In this document: positions 6,621 through 13,588 of the stretch, piece by piece
Numbering within the stretch: the first letter of the stretch is position 1
How the letters are laid out: every line of letters begins with the position of its first letter
NCBI GenBank assembly: GCA_934615645.1
Contig: CAKTTR010000034.1
Location: 1 to 21,455 of the forward strand
Source: an uncultured Oscillospiraceae bacterium
GTDB taxonomy: Bacteria; Bacillota; Clostridia; Oscillospirales; Oscillospiraceae
DNA length: 21,455 nucleotides
Reading direction: 5' to 3'
Made by a program: the position numbers and the translations under genes
The notes under the pieces: generated by a model
Told to the model about the DNA's origin: nothing
Databases searched by the model: none
What the model saw: only the letters and a program-made list of their open reading frames with translations

Positions 6621-7418
6621 ATGTTTGTTTTGATTCGCGGCGCGGGGGATATCGCAACGGGCATCGCCCTGCGGCTGTGGCGCAGCGGGATGCAGGTGGC
6701 GATGCTGGACCTGCCGAATCCGACAGCCATCCGCCGGACGGTCTGCTTTTCCCCGGCGCTTCGCTTTGGCTCGCAGAAGGTCGAGGATGTGACGGCCAAG
6801 AAGGCAGAGTCTGCGGCGCAGGTGCCGGAAATTCTGGCCCAGGGCTGTATTCCTGTTCTGGCGGACCCGGCAGGGGAGAGCATCCCTATTTTGAAGCCGG
6901 ATGTGCTGGTGGATGCCATTCTGGCCAAGAAAAACCTTGGGACAAAGATCACGGACGCCCCGGTGGTCATCGGCGTCGGTCCGGGGTTTTACGCCGGGCG
7001 GGATTGCCATGCCGTCGTGGAGACGATGCGCGGGCACTATCTGGGCCGTGTGATCCTGGACGGGGAGCCGATCCCCAATACGAATATCCCGGGCCTCATC
7101 GGCGGCTATGCCGGGGAGCGGGTCCTGCGGGCCCCGGCGGATGGCATTTTCCGCCAGAAGCTGGAGATCGGCGCGGTGGTCCAGGCGGGGGATATCGCCG
7201 GAGAGGTTGAGGGCGTTCCCATGCGGTGCACCATTGCGGGGGTGCTGCGGGGCATTTTGCCGGACGAGACGCCAGTTTTCAAAGGTATGAAGAGCGGCGA
7301 TGTCGACCCGCGCTGCGAGCTGGCGCACTGCTATTGCGCGTCGGATAAAGCCATTGCCGTCGGCGGCGGCGTCCTGCAGGCTTGCCTGCAGCTGACAGGA
7401 GTATTAAAGGAGAAATAA
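6621..7418 (+). CDS. yqeB: YqeB, selenium-dependent molybdenum hydroxylase maturation protein
   Basis: A 265-residue member of the YqeB (EF2563) family, which occurs with selD and selenium-dependent molybdenum hydroxylases and is thought to help make or insert the labile selenium of their cofactor; its chemistry is unproven. The N-terminus has a dinucleotide-fold glycine motif, LIRGAGDIATG (4-14). Other family-like stretches are VVIGVGPGFYAGRDCHAVVET (middle) and the C-terminal CYCASDKAIAVGGGVLQA. The ATG at 6621 follows AGGAGGGG by about 6 nt. The stop is 3 bp before selD, whose ribosome site lies inside the yqeB end, so the pair is one operon. The usual companion yqeC is not in this window. 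Confidence 0.88.
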   Translation: MFVLIRGAGDIATGIALRLWRSGMQVAMLDLPNPTAIRRTVCFSPALRFGSQKVEDVTAKKAESAAQVPEILAQGCIPVLADPAGESIPILKPDVLVDAILAKKNLGTKITDAPVVIGVGPGFYAGRDCHAVVETMRGHYLGRVILDGEPIPNTNIPGLIGGYAGERVLRAPADGIFRQKLEIGAVVQAGDIAGEVEGVPMRCTIAGVLRGILPDETPVFKGMKSGDVDPRCELAHCYCASDKAIAVGGGVLQACLQLTGVLKEK

Positions 7419-7421
7419 GCC

Positions 7422-8459
7422 ATGGAAGAGAATATTAAGCTGACAAAGCTTGCCAAATGCGCCGGGTGCGGCGCAAAAGTCGGCGCGGGTGTGCTGGCCC
7501 AGCTGCTGGATGATATCAAGGTGCACCACGACCCGAAGCTGCTGGTGGGCTTTGACAAGAGCGATGACGCCTCGGTCTACCAGATCACCGATGATCTGGC
7601 CCTGGTGCAGACGGTGGATTTCTTCCCGCCGATCGCGGATGACCCGTATACCTTCGGGGCCATCGCCGCGACCAATGCGCTTTCGGATGTCTACGCCATG
7701 GGCGGCGAGCCGAAGCTGGCGCTGAATATTATGGCCGTGCCGGAAAAAATGCCGAAGGAGGCAGTCCACGAGCTGCTGCGCGGCGGCTACGACAAGGTCT
7801 ATGAGGCGGGCGCGCTCATCACCGGCGGGCACAGCATCCATGACGACGAGCCCAAATACGGCCTGGCCGTCACCGGCTTTGTCGACCCGAAGAAAATGTT
7901 GACCAACTCCGGCGCCAAGCCCGGCGATGTGCTGTTTTACACCAAGCCATTGGGCATCGGCATTGTGACGACGGCGGCCAAGGTCGATCTGGTCGAGCCG
8001 GAGACGGAGCAGTTGGCGCTGACCATGATGCAGACGCTGAACAAGGCGGCCCGGGATGTTATGGTCCGCTACCGGGTGCATGCCTGCACGGATATCACCG
8101 GCTTTGGGATGCTGGGCCATACCTACGAGATGGCCCAGGGCAGCGATGTGCAGATCACCCTGCAGGTGGACCGTATCACGTTCATGCCCCAGGCACTGGA
8201 CCTGGCGCGGATGGGCATTTTACCCGCGGGCCTCTATCGCAACCGCAGCTTTGCCGAGGCGGGCGTCGACGTCGGCCAGACGGAGCTTGCCAAGCAGGAC
8301 GTGCTCTTTGACCCGCAGACGGCGGGCGGCCTGCTCATCAGCGTCGCCGCAGAGGATGCCGACGCTATGGAGGCGGCGCTGCAAAAAGCCGTTCCCGCCT
8401 GCCAGCGCATCGGCACCGTCGCCCCCTACACCGGCGGCAAGCGGATCCTGCTGCGCTGA
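7422..8459 (+). CDS. selD: Selenide, water dikinase (selenophosphate synthase)
   Basis: A 345-residue cytosolic enzyme that makes selenophosphate from selenide and ATP, the selenium donor for selenocysteine, selenouridine and the selenium cofactor of molybdenum hydroxylases. The N-terminal CAGCGAK motif gives the catalytic pair Cys16 and Lys19, so this is a Cys form and not a selenocysteine form. The metal- and ATP-binding pattern follows: DKSDDASVY, QTVDFFPPIADDPYTFG, ATNALSDVYAMGG and ITGGHSIHD; the C-terminal half has DITGFGMLGH and DPQTAGGLL. Length is typical. AAGGAG at 7407-7412 precedes the ATG. No selA, selB or tRNA-Sec is in the window, and the partner gene yqeB suggests the product is used for the selenium cofactor here. 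A terminator follows at 8482. Confidence 0.96.
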   Translation: MEENIKLTKLAKCAGCGAKVGAGVLAQLLDDIKVHHDPKLLVGFDKSDDASVYQITDDLALVQTVDFFPPIADDPYTFGAIAATNALSDVYAMGGEPKLALNIMAVPEKMPKEAVHELLRGGYDKVYEAGALITGGHSIHDDEPKYGLAVTGFVDPKKMLTNSGAKPGDVLFYTKPLGIGIVTTAAKVDLVEPETEQLALTMMQTLNKAARDVMVRYRVHACTDITGFGMLGHTYEMAQGSDVQITLQVDRITFMPQALDLARMGILPAGLYRNRSFAEAGVDVGQTELAKQDVLFDPQTAGGLLISVAAEDADAMEAALQKAVPACQRIGTVAPYTGGKRILLR

Positions 8460-8481
8460 GGGTGTTCTATTCAATAGCAAG

Positions 8482-8512
8482 GGCCTGTACCGCCATGGTA
8501 CAGGCCTCTTTT
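8482..8512 (+). terminator. Rho-independent terminator of yqeB-selD
   Basis: A perfect 10-bp stem GGCCTGTACC/GGTACAGGCC (8482-8491 with 8497-8506), a 5-nt loop, then TCTTTT. It lies 22 bp after the selD stop. Confidence 0.88.
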
Positions 8513-8514
8513 AC

Positions 8515-8542
8515 AAAAAACCACGCTGCCGGAGCAGCGTGG
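8515..8542 (-). terminator. Rho-independent terminator of gap
   Basis: On the minus strand, a perfect 9-bp stem CCACGCTGC/GCAGCGTGG with a 4-nt loop is followed by TTTTTT (plus-strand AAAAAA at 8515-8520). It sits 21 bp beyond the gap stop. The two convergent terminators lie back to back. Confidence 0.88.
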
Positions 8543-8563
8543 TTTATCAGAATCTACCGGAAA

Positions 8564-9595
8564 TTAACCGAGTTCGGCGAAGTACTTGATCGTCCGGACC
8601 ATCTGGCTGGTGTAGGAGTTTTCGTTGTCGTACCAGGAGACGACCTGGACCTGAGAGGTGCCGTTTTCCAGGTTGACGACCATCGTCTGGGTGGCGTCAA
8701 ACAGGGAGCCGAAGCGCATACCGATGATATCGGAGGAGACAATCTCATCGGTGTTGTAGCCGAAGGATTCGGTGGCCTCTGCCTTCATCTGCGCATTGAC
8801 TTCGTCGACCGAGACGGTGCCCTTGACGACGGCATTCAGGATCGTCGTGGAGCCGGTCGGGGTCGGGACACGCTGGGCAGCGCCGATGAGTTTGCCGTTC
8901 AGCTCCGGGATGACCAGGCCGATGGCCTTGGCAGCGCCGGTGGAGTTGGGAACGATGTTCACAGCGCCGGCACGGGAGCGGCGCAGGTCGCCCTTTCTCT
9001 GCGGGCCGTCCAGGATCATCTGATCGCCGGTGTAGGCGTGGATGGTGCACATAATGCCGGATTCGATGGGGGCCAGATCGTTCAGGGCCTTTGCCATCGG
9101 GGCCAGGCAGTTCGTGGTGCAGGAGGCGGCGGAGATGATCTTGTCGTCCTTCGTCAGGGTCTTGTGGTTGACGTTGTAGACGATTGTCGGCAGGTCATTG
9201 CCAGCGGGGGCGGAGATGACGACCTTCTTTGCGCCGGCGTCAATATGCGCCTGGGCCTTTGCCTTGCTGGTATAGAAGCCGGTGCATTCCAGGACGACGT
9301 CGACATCCAGCTTGCCCCAGGGCAGGTCAGCTGCGTTGGGCATCTTGTAGATGACAATCTTCTTGCCGTCGACGACGATGTAGTTGTCCTCGCCTTCGCC
9401 TTCATGGTACTCGACCGTATGGCCGTGGGCGACCCAGTTGCCTTGGGTGGAGTCATACTTCAAAAGATGCGCCAGCATCTTGGCAGAGGTCAGGTCATTG
9501 ATGGCGACGACCTCGTAACCCTCAGCGCCGAACATCTGACGGAACGCCAGACGGCCGATCCGGCCAAAACCATTGATTGCAACTTTTACAGACAT
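8564..9595 (-). CDS. gap: Glyceraldehyde-3-phosphate dehydrogenase, type I
   Basis: A 343-residue glycolytic enzyme that converts glyceraldehyde 3-phosphate, NAD and phosphate into 1,3-bisphosphoglycerate. The N-terminal Rossmann motif INGFGRIGRL is followed by NDLT with Asp34, the residue that favours NAD over NADP. The catalytic site SAASCTTNC gives Cys159, and His186 lies in CTIHAYTGDQ. The C-terminal WYDNENSY motif is intact. The ATG follows a clear GGAGG (9603-9607). The gene has its own promoter (9690-9718) and terminator, so it is an independent unit. It stands alone inside a selenium and molybdenum hydroxylase locus; no other glycolytic gene (pgk, tpi) is next to it. Confidence 0.98.
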   Translation of the reverse strand: MSVKVAINGFGRIGRLAFRQMFGAEGYEVVAINDLTSAKMLAHLLKYDSTQGNWVAHGHTVEYHEGEGEDNYIVVDGKKIVIYKMPNAADLPWGKLDVDVVLECTGFYTSKAKAQAHIDAGAKKVVISAPAGNDLPTIVYNVNHKTLTKDDKIISAASCTTNCLAPMAKALNDLAPIESGIMCTIHAYTGDQMILDGPQRKGDLRRSRAGAVNIVPNSTGAAKAIGLVIPELNGKLIGAAQRVPTPTGSTTILNAVVKGTVSVDEVNAQMKAEATESFGYNTDEIVSSDIIGMRFGSLFDATQTMVVNLENGTSQVQVVSWYDNENSYTSQMVRTIKYFAELG

Positions 9596-9689
9596 AGTAA
9601 ATCCTCCATTTCCAGCCGCGCTCGACGCCCGGCCAAATCATTCACAGCGGCAAGCGGCATTTGCTGCGTACCACATCTTGCTTATCTGC

Positions 9690-9718
9690 ATTATAACGCA
9701 TGCGATTCGGTTTCGCAA
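9690..9718 (-). promoter_or_regulatory. Predicted promoter of gap
   Basis: On the minus strand, -35 TTGCGA (9713-9718) and a perfect -10 TATAAT (9690-9695) with a 17-bp spacer. Transcription would start near 9683, giving a leader of about 88 nt. Confidence 0.6.
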
Positions 9719-9877
9719 GCTTATTTTGCCCGGATTGTTCCCGGAGCGCCGCAATTTCGCTATAGAATTCCCTTATTTCTAGTATTATGATTGGAATATC
9801 CCCAAAGTGTGCAGTTTCATCCGGCATTAGGCACATAAAAATTGTGCAAAATGCTGCAATGTGCTACGGAAATACCC

Positions 9878-9898
9878 GTTATTCTAAATATAGATAAC
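9878..9898. promoter_or_regulatory. Candidate ModE-type operator B (xdh)
   Basis: GTTATTCT, 7 bp, then GATAAC, one base shorter than sites A and C. It lies 30 bp upstream of the predicted -35 of the xdh promoter (about -86 to -66), a position more usual for activation than repression. Confidence 0.5.
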
Positions 9899-9928
9899 AT
9901 TTTCACGCCGGTTTTTCCTTGGAAAACG

Positions 9929-9957
9929 TTGCACTTTCGGGAGAAAGCCTGTATAAT
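9929..9957 (+). promoter_or_regulatory. Predicted promoter of the selenium-dependent xanthine dehydrogenase gene
   Basis: TTGCAC (9929-9934) and a perfect TATAAT (9952-9957), 17-bp spacer, with TG directly before the -10. Transcription would start near 9964, leaving a leader of about 104 nt. Apart from this promoter, the gap promoter, operator B and the leader repeats, I see nothing in the 472-bp gap-xdh spacer. Confidence 0.6.
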
Positions 9958-9990
9958 GCATTTTAGATATAAGGCATATTAAAATAATTT

Positions 9991-10033
9991 ATGTCCAACT
10001 ATGTCCAACAAACGCGAGCCTTAAACGCGAGTC
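9991..10033 (+). repeat. Two tandem short direct repeats in the xdh leader
   Basis: ATGTCCAAC occurs at 9991-9999 and 10001-10009 (10-bp period). AAACGCGAG followed by C/T occurs at 10010-10018 and 10023-10031 (13-bp period). The string CAAACGCGAGCC at 10009-10020 also occurs at 6018-6029, inside a hairpin of the spacer array, so part of this may be a decayed copy of that repeat. Confidence 0.6.
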
Positions 10034-10067
10034 CCTGTGTAATCAATATCATTGCAAGGAGGCCACT

Positions 10068-12629
10068 ATGGCACAATTTACTGTAAACGGAAAGACTGTT
10101 ACAGTCGAGAAAAATCAAAAGCTGATGCGCTACCTGCGCGACGAACTGCGGCTGCTGTCTGTGAAGGACGGTTGTGCGGAAGGCGCTTGCGGCGCCTGTA
10201 CGATCATCATCGACGGCAAGACCCAGCGCGCCTGCATCCCCATGACGGATAAGATGGAAGGCAAGTCTGTCCTGACGGTCGAGGGCCTGTCTGACTTTGA
10301 AAAGCAGGTATTTACATACGCCTTCGGCGAGGCTGGCTCTGTCCAGTGTGGCTTCTGTATCCCCGGTATGGTCATGTGCGCCAAGGCCCTCATCGACCAG
10401 AACCCGGACCCCACCCGGGAAGAGGCCGCGTTTGCCATCCGCAACAATATCTGCCGCTGCACCGGCTACGTCAAGATCATTGACGGCATCCTGCTGGCAG
10501 CAAAGATCCTGCGGGAAGGCAAGATCCCGGAATACACCCGCAAATGGGCCGTCGGCGAGCGGACCCACCGGCAGGACATCGAAGGCAAGGTCCTGGGTAC
10601 CGGCAAGTACACCGACGACTACTATCTGGATAATATGTGCCACGGCTCCGCGGTGCGCAGCGCGTACCCCCGGGCCAAGGTCCTGGCCATCCATACGGAA
10701 GAGGCCAAGGCGCTGCCTGGCGTCGTCGCCGTCTTCACGGCAGACGATATTCCCGGCAACAAGGTCGTCGGCCACCTGTTTAAGGACTGGGATACGATGA
10801 TCGGCGTCGGCGAGATCACCCGCTTCCTGGGCGATGCCATTGCCCTGGTCGTCGCGGAGACGCCGGAGATCCTGGAGCAGGCCAAGAAGCTCGTCAAGGT
10901 CGACTACGAAGTCCTGCCCGCGGTCCACAATCCCAAGGAAGCTGCGGCGGAAGGCGCGCCGCTGGTCCACGAAAAGGGCAACCTGCTGGCCTATAAGGGC
11001 GTGCATCGCGGCAACGCGGAAGAGGCCATCAAGAATTCCAAGTATGTCCTCTCCGGTCACTTCACCACGCCGTGGAATGAGCATGCGTTCCTGGAGCCGG
11101 AGTGCGCGGTCGCCTTTATGAAGAACGACCATGTCTTCGTTTATACCTCCGACCAGTCCGTTTACGATACCCTGCACGAGACGGCGCCGATGCTGGGCCT
11201 GCCCTATGACCAAGTCGAGATCGAGAACACCTATGTCGGCGGCGGCTTCGGCGGCAAGGAAGACGTCACGGTGCAGCATCTGGCGGCCCTCATCACCTAT
11301 CTGACCGGCCGCGCAGTCAAGTGCAAGCTGACCCGCGCTGAGTCCCTGCTGATCCACCCGAAGCGCCATCCGTTCGAGGTCGATATGACCATCGGCTGCG
11401 ACGAAAACGGCATCATCCAGGGCATGCAGGCAAAATGTATCTCCGATACCGGCGCGTACGCCTCTCTGGGCGGACCCGTTCTGGAGCGTGCCTGCACCCA
11501 TGCTTCCGGCCCGTACAACTATCAGAACTTTGATATCGACGGCTGGGCTTACTACACGAACAACCCGCCTGCCGGCGCGTTCCGCGGCTTCGGCGTGACG
11601 CAGACCTGCTTCGCCACCGAGACGCTGCTGAACCAGATGGCGGAGAAGATCGGCATCTCTCCCTGGGAGATTCGTTTCCGCAACGCCATCCGCCCGGGCC
11701 AGACCCTGCCGAACGCCCAGATCGTCGGCGAGGACACCGGCCTGGTCGAGACCCTGCTGGCGGTCAAGGACGAATTTGAAAACGCCAAGTACGCTGGCAT
11801 CGCCTGCTGCATGAAGAACGCTGGCCTCGGCCACGGCATCCCCGACTGGGGCCGTTGCCGCTTGGTCGTTGAAGACGGCAAGGTTATCGTCTGCGTCGGC
11901 GCATCCGATATGGGCCAGGGCGCGTCCAACGTCTTCTGCCAGAACGTCGGCCAGATCCTGAATCTGCCGGCTGACAAGATTGTCTACCGCGCTTCCAACA
12001 GCTTTGAGTGCCCCGACTCCGGCACGTCTTCCGGCTCCCGCCAGACGACGGTCTCCGGCGACGCCTGCCGTGTTGCAGCGCTGAACCTGAAGGCTGCACT
12101 GGATGGCCATACCCTGGAAGAGCTGAACGGCCAGGAATTCTACGGCGAATGGAACGCCATGACGGACAAGCCCGATGATGCTTCTATCGAGCACCCGCTG
12201 TCCCACGTCTGCTACGGCTACGCAACGCAGGTCTGCATCCTGGACGACAACGGCAAGGTCAAGAAGATCATCGCGGCGCATGACGTCGGCAAGGCCATCA
12301 ACCCGATGGCGGTCGAAGGCCAGATCGAAGGCGGCGTCGTCATGTCCCTGGGTTACACGCTGACCGAAGCGTTCCCCATTGACGACAACTGCAAGCCCAC
12401 CGCGAAATATGGCACCCTGGGCCTGTGGCGCGCTCATCAGATCCCGGAGATCGAGTCCATCATCGTTGAGCGGGAAGGCTTCGAGCACAGCTTCGGTGCC
12501 AAGGGTGTCGGCGAGATCGTCTCCATCCCGACTTCCCCGGCCATTGCCGCGGCGTATCACGCCTACGACGGTGAGTGGAGATATAACATCCCGCTGGCCA
12601 ATACCCCCTACGCCCGCAAGAAAAAGTAA
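10068..12629 (+). CDS. xdh: Selenium-dependent xanthine dehydrogenase, fused FeS and molybdopterin domains
   Basis: An 853-residue molybdenum hydroxylase, probably oxidising xanthine or related purines. Residues 1-80 are a plant-type [2Fe-2S] ferredoxin domain (Cys36, 41, 44, 56); 80-150 the second [2Fe-2S] domain (Cys94, 97, 129, 131); from about 165 the molybdopterin-binding domains. The FAD domain that lies between these parts in animal enzymes is absent. Active-site landmarks are GGGFGGKED with Glu398 (bovine Glu802), AFRGFG with Arg506 (bovine Arg880) and GAKGVGEI with the catalytic base Glu816. The purine-orienting Glu and Arg are both present, which supports a purine substrate. Family architecture and the yqeB, selD and ygfJ neighbours support the selenium-dependent class. 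AAGGAGG precedes the ATG at 10068. A terminator follows at 12657. Confidence 0.9.
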   Translation: MAQFTVNGKTVTVEKNQKLMRYLRDELRLLSVKDGCAEGACGACTIIIDGKTQRACIPMTDKMEGKSVLTVEGLSDFEKQVFTYAFGEAGSVQCGFCIPGMVMCAKALIDQNPDPTREEAAFAIRNNICRCTGYVKIIDGILLAAKILREGKIPEYTRKWAVGERTHRQDIEGKVLGTGKYTDDYYLDNMCHGSAVRSAYPRAKVLAIHTEEAKALPGVVAVFTADDIPGNKVVGHLFKDWDTMIGVGEITRFLGDAIALVVAETPEILEQAKKLVKVDYEVLPAVHNPKEAAAEGAPLVHEKGNLLAYKGVHRGNAEEAIKNSKYVLSGHFTTPWNEHAFLEPECAVAFMKNDHVFVYTSDQSVYDTLHETAPMLGLPYDQVEIENTYVGGGFGGKEDVTVQHLAALITYLTGRAVKCKLTRAESLLIHPKRHPFEVDMTIGCDENGIIQGMQAKCISDTGAYASLGGPVLERACTHASGPYNYQNFDIDGWAYYTNNPPAGAFRGFGVTQTCFATETLLNQMAEKIGISPWEIRFRNAIRPGQTLPNAQIVGEDTGLVETLLAVKDEFENAKYAGIACCMKNAGLGHGIPDWGRCRLVVEDGKVIVCVGASDMGQGASNVFCQNVGQILNLPADKIVYRASNSFECPDSGTSSGSRQTTVSGDACRVAALNLKAALDGHTLEELNGQEFYGEWNAMTDKPDDASIEHPLSHVCYGYATQVCILDDNGKVKKIIAAHDVGKAINPMAVEGQIEGGVVMSLGYTLTEAFPIDDNCKPTAKYGTLGLWRAHQIPEIESIIVEREGFEHSFGAKGVGEIVSIPTSPAIAAAYHAYDGEWRYNIPLANTPYARKKK

Positions 12630-12656
12630 GGATTTTTCCTTGAATATGTAATACAT

Positions 12657-12716
12657 CCGCCCCGCTTTCTACACACGTTTTTGCTGTAAAAAGCGGGGCG
12701 GAATTCCTCTTTTTGG
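12657..12716 (+). terminator. Terminator of the xdh gene
   Basis: A perfect 12-bp stem CCGCCCCGCTTT/AAAGCGGGGCGG (12657-12668 with 12690-12701) with a 21-nt loop is followed by AATTCC and CTCTTTTTG. On the minus strand there is no T-run, so it serves xdh rather than mocA. Confidence 0.75.
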
Positions 12717-12727
12717 ATTTGGGTTCC

Positions 12728-13318
12728 TTATTCAGCGGTGCGGCGCAATTCGGCCAAGGCTTCCGGTGTATCGCAGTCAAACAGCGCGTCCGGCGCGACT
12801 TCGACGGTCAAGAGCCGGTCCAAATGCGCTTTGATTACGCATTTTCCACCGACATCGCCCTGTAACTTGCATAATTCCGGGAAAAATTCCCGGGGGAAGA
12901 TGCAGGGGTTGCCTGTCCTGCCGTCGTGGGCCGGAGCGACGATCCGGTCCGGGTTTTCTTGCCAGGTTTCCAAAATTTTGGCGATGGCTGCGGCATCCAG
13001 CAGCGGCTGGTCTGCAACAAGGTACAAGATTGCGTCGCATTGGGCCATGGCTTCGGTCCCCAGGCGGATGGTATAGGCTGCGCCCCAGTCCGGATGGTCA
13101 TTTTTCAGCCACGGAAAGCCGAATTCCTCAGCCATTGTGCAGATCTCCGGGTATTGGGTCACGACGGCGACCTGAGAAAACCGGGCGAGATCAATGCGCT
13201 CCAGCGCCCAGCGGACCAGCGGTTTGCCGCGAAATTCTGCTAGCAGCTTGTTGGATTGAAATCGGCTGGCGTTTCCGGCGGCCATAAGCAGGCAGCCGAT
13301 TTTGTCGGGTCGTGTCAT
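12728..13318 (-). CDS. mocA: Molybdenum cofactor cytidylyltransferase family protein (MocA/YgfJ)
   Basis: A 196-residue nucleotidyltransferase of the MobA/MocA fold. MocA transfers CMP to molybdopterin to form the cytosine dinucleotide cofactor used by xanthine dehydrogenase-type enzymes; the YgfJ branch is tied to selenium-dependent molybdenum hydroxylases. The N-terminal nucleotide loop is LLMAAGNASRFQSNKLLAEF (10-29), with the G-x-R/K pattern of the family. LVADQPLL (about 99-106) carries the metal-binding Asp, and GRTGNPCIFPREFF and GDVGGK are typical later motifs. SD GAGGGA (13325-13330) lies before the ATG. It faces the end of xdh and diverges from xdhABC. MocA and YgfJ cannot be separated by eye; the context favours YgfJ. 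Confidence 0.88.
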   Translation of the reverse strand: MTRPDKIGCLLMAAGNASRFQSNKLLAEFRGKPLVRWALERIDLARFSQVAVVTQYPEICTMAEEFGFPWLKNDHPDWGAAYTIRLGTEAMAQCDAILYLVADQPLLDAAAIAKILETWQENPDRIVAPAHDGRTGNPCIFPREFFPELCKLQGDVGGKCVIKAHLDRLLTVEVAPDALFDCDTPEALAELRRTAE

Positions 13319-13351
13319 TGATAATCCCTCACTTTAGACTTGTTTTCTATC

Positions 13352-13381
13352 AGTATAACCGTTTGCTGCAAAGAAAGTCAA
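13352..13381 (-). promoter_or_regulatory. Predicted promoter of mocA
   Basis: On the minus strand, -35 TTGACT (13376-13381) and -10 TATACT (13352-13357), spacer 18 bp. Transcription would start near 13345 with a short leader of about 27 nt. Confidence 0.6.
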
Positions 13382-13445
13382 GATTCTGCGAAATTCTATT
13401 GGCAATTTTTACTAAATTATGTGAAGTTCCGCATAGATTTTTCGC

Positions 13446-13467
13446 ATTATTTTATTTATAGAATAAC
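13446..13467. promoter_or_regulatory. Candidate ModE-type operator C (xdhABC)
   Basis: On the minus strand it reads GTTATTCT, 8 bp, AATAAT, and matches operator A at 18 of 22 positions. It ends 8 bp before the -35 of the xdhABC promoter (about -65 to -44), in the divergent spacer shared with mocA. Confidence 0.55.
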
Positions 13468-13475
13468 TAAAGTCC

Positions 13476-13504
13476 TTCAAAAATGAAAATCTTTATGCTA
13501 TAAT
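13476..13504 (+). promoter_or_regulatory. Predicted promoter of xdhABC
   Basis: TTCAAA (13476-13481) and a perfect TATAAT (13499-13504), 17-bp spacer. The start would be near 13511, with a leader of about 78 nt. Confidence 0.6.
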
Positions 13505-13588
13505 ATTAAAAACACAGATTGTGTTTTGTAATACAAATGATCCGCTGATTCTCTGCACTTCCCAAATACTTTCGCAGGAGGCTATCTA

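Noticed and set aside
8462..9790. 442-codon + strand frame over gap
   Set aside because: Antisense to a highly conserved glycolytic enzyme, and it runs through both terminators; not a gene.
9642..9836. 64-codon minus-strand frame upstream of gap
   Set aside because: It covers the predicted gap promoter and has no ribosome site or family resemblance.
9964..10067. Purine or molybdenum-cofactor riboswitch in the xdh leader
   Set aside because: I could not find the conserved cores or a convincing three-way junction or terminator; the leader holds only direct repeats. A covariance-model search would settle it.
9991..10101. Possible upstream reading frame in the xdh leader starting at ATG 9991
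   Set aside because: No ribosome binding site precedes it, and the ATG is part of a short direct repeat; it overlaps the xdh start out of frame.
9999..12656. 885-codon open frame on the minus strand across the whole xdh gene
   Set aside because: It is a codon-bias shadow: GC-rich coding DNA here rarely uses TTA, CTA or TCA, so the antisense frame stays open. The + strand protein has all FeS and molybdopterin motifs; the antisense product shows no recognisable domain.
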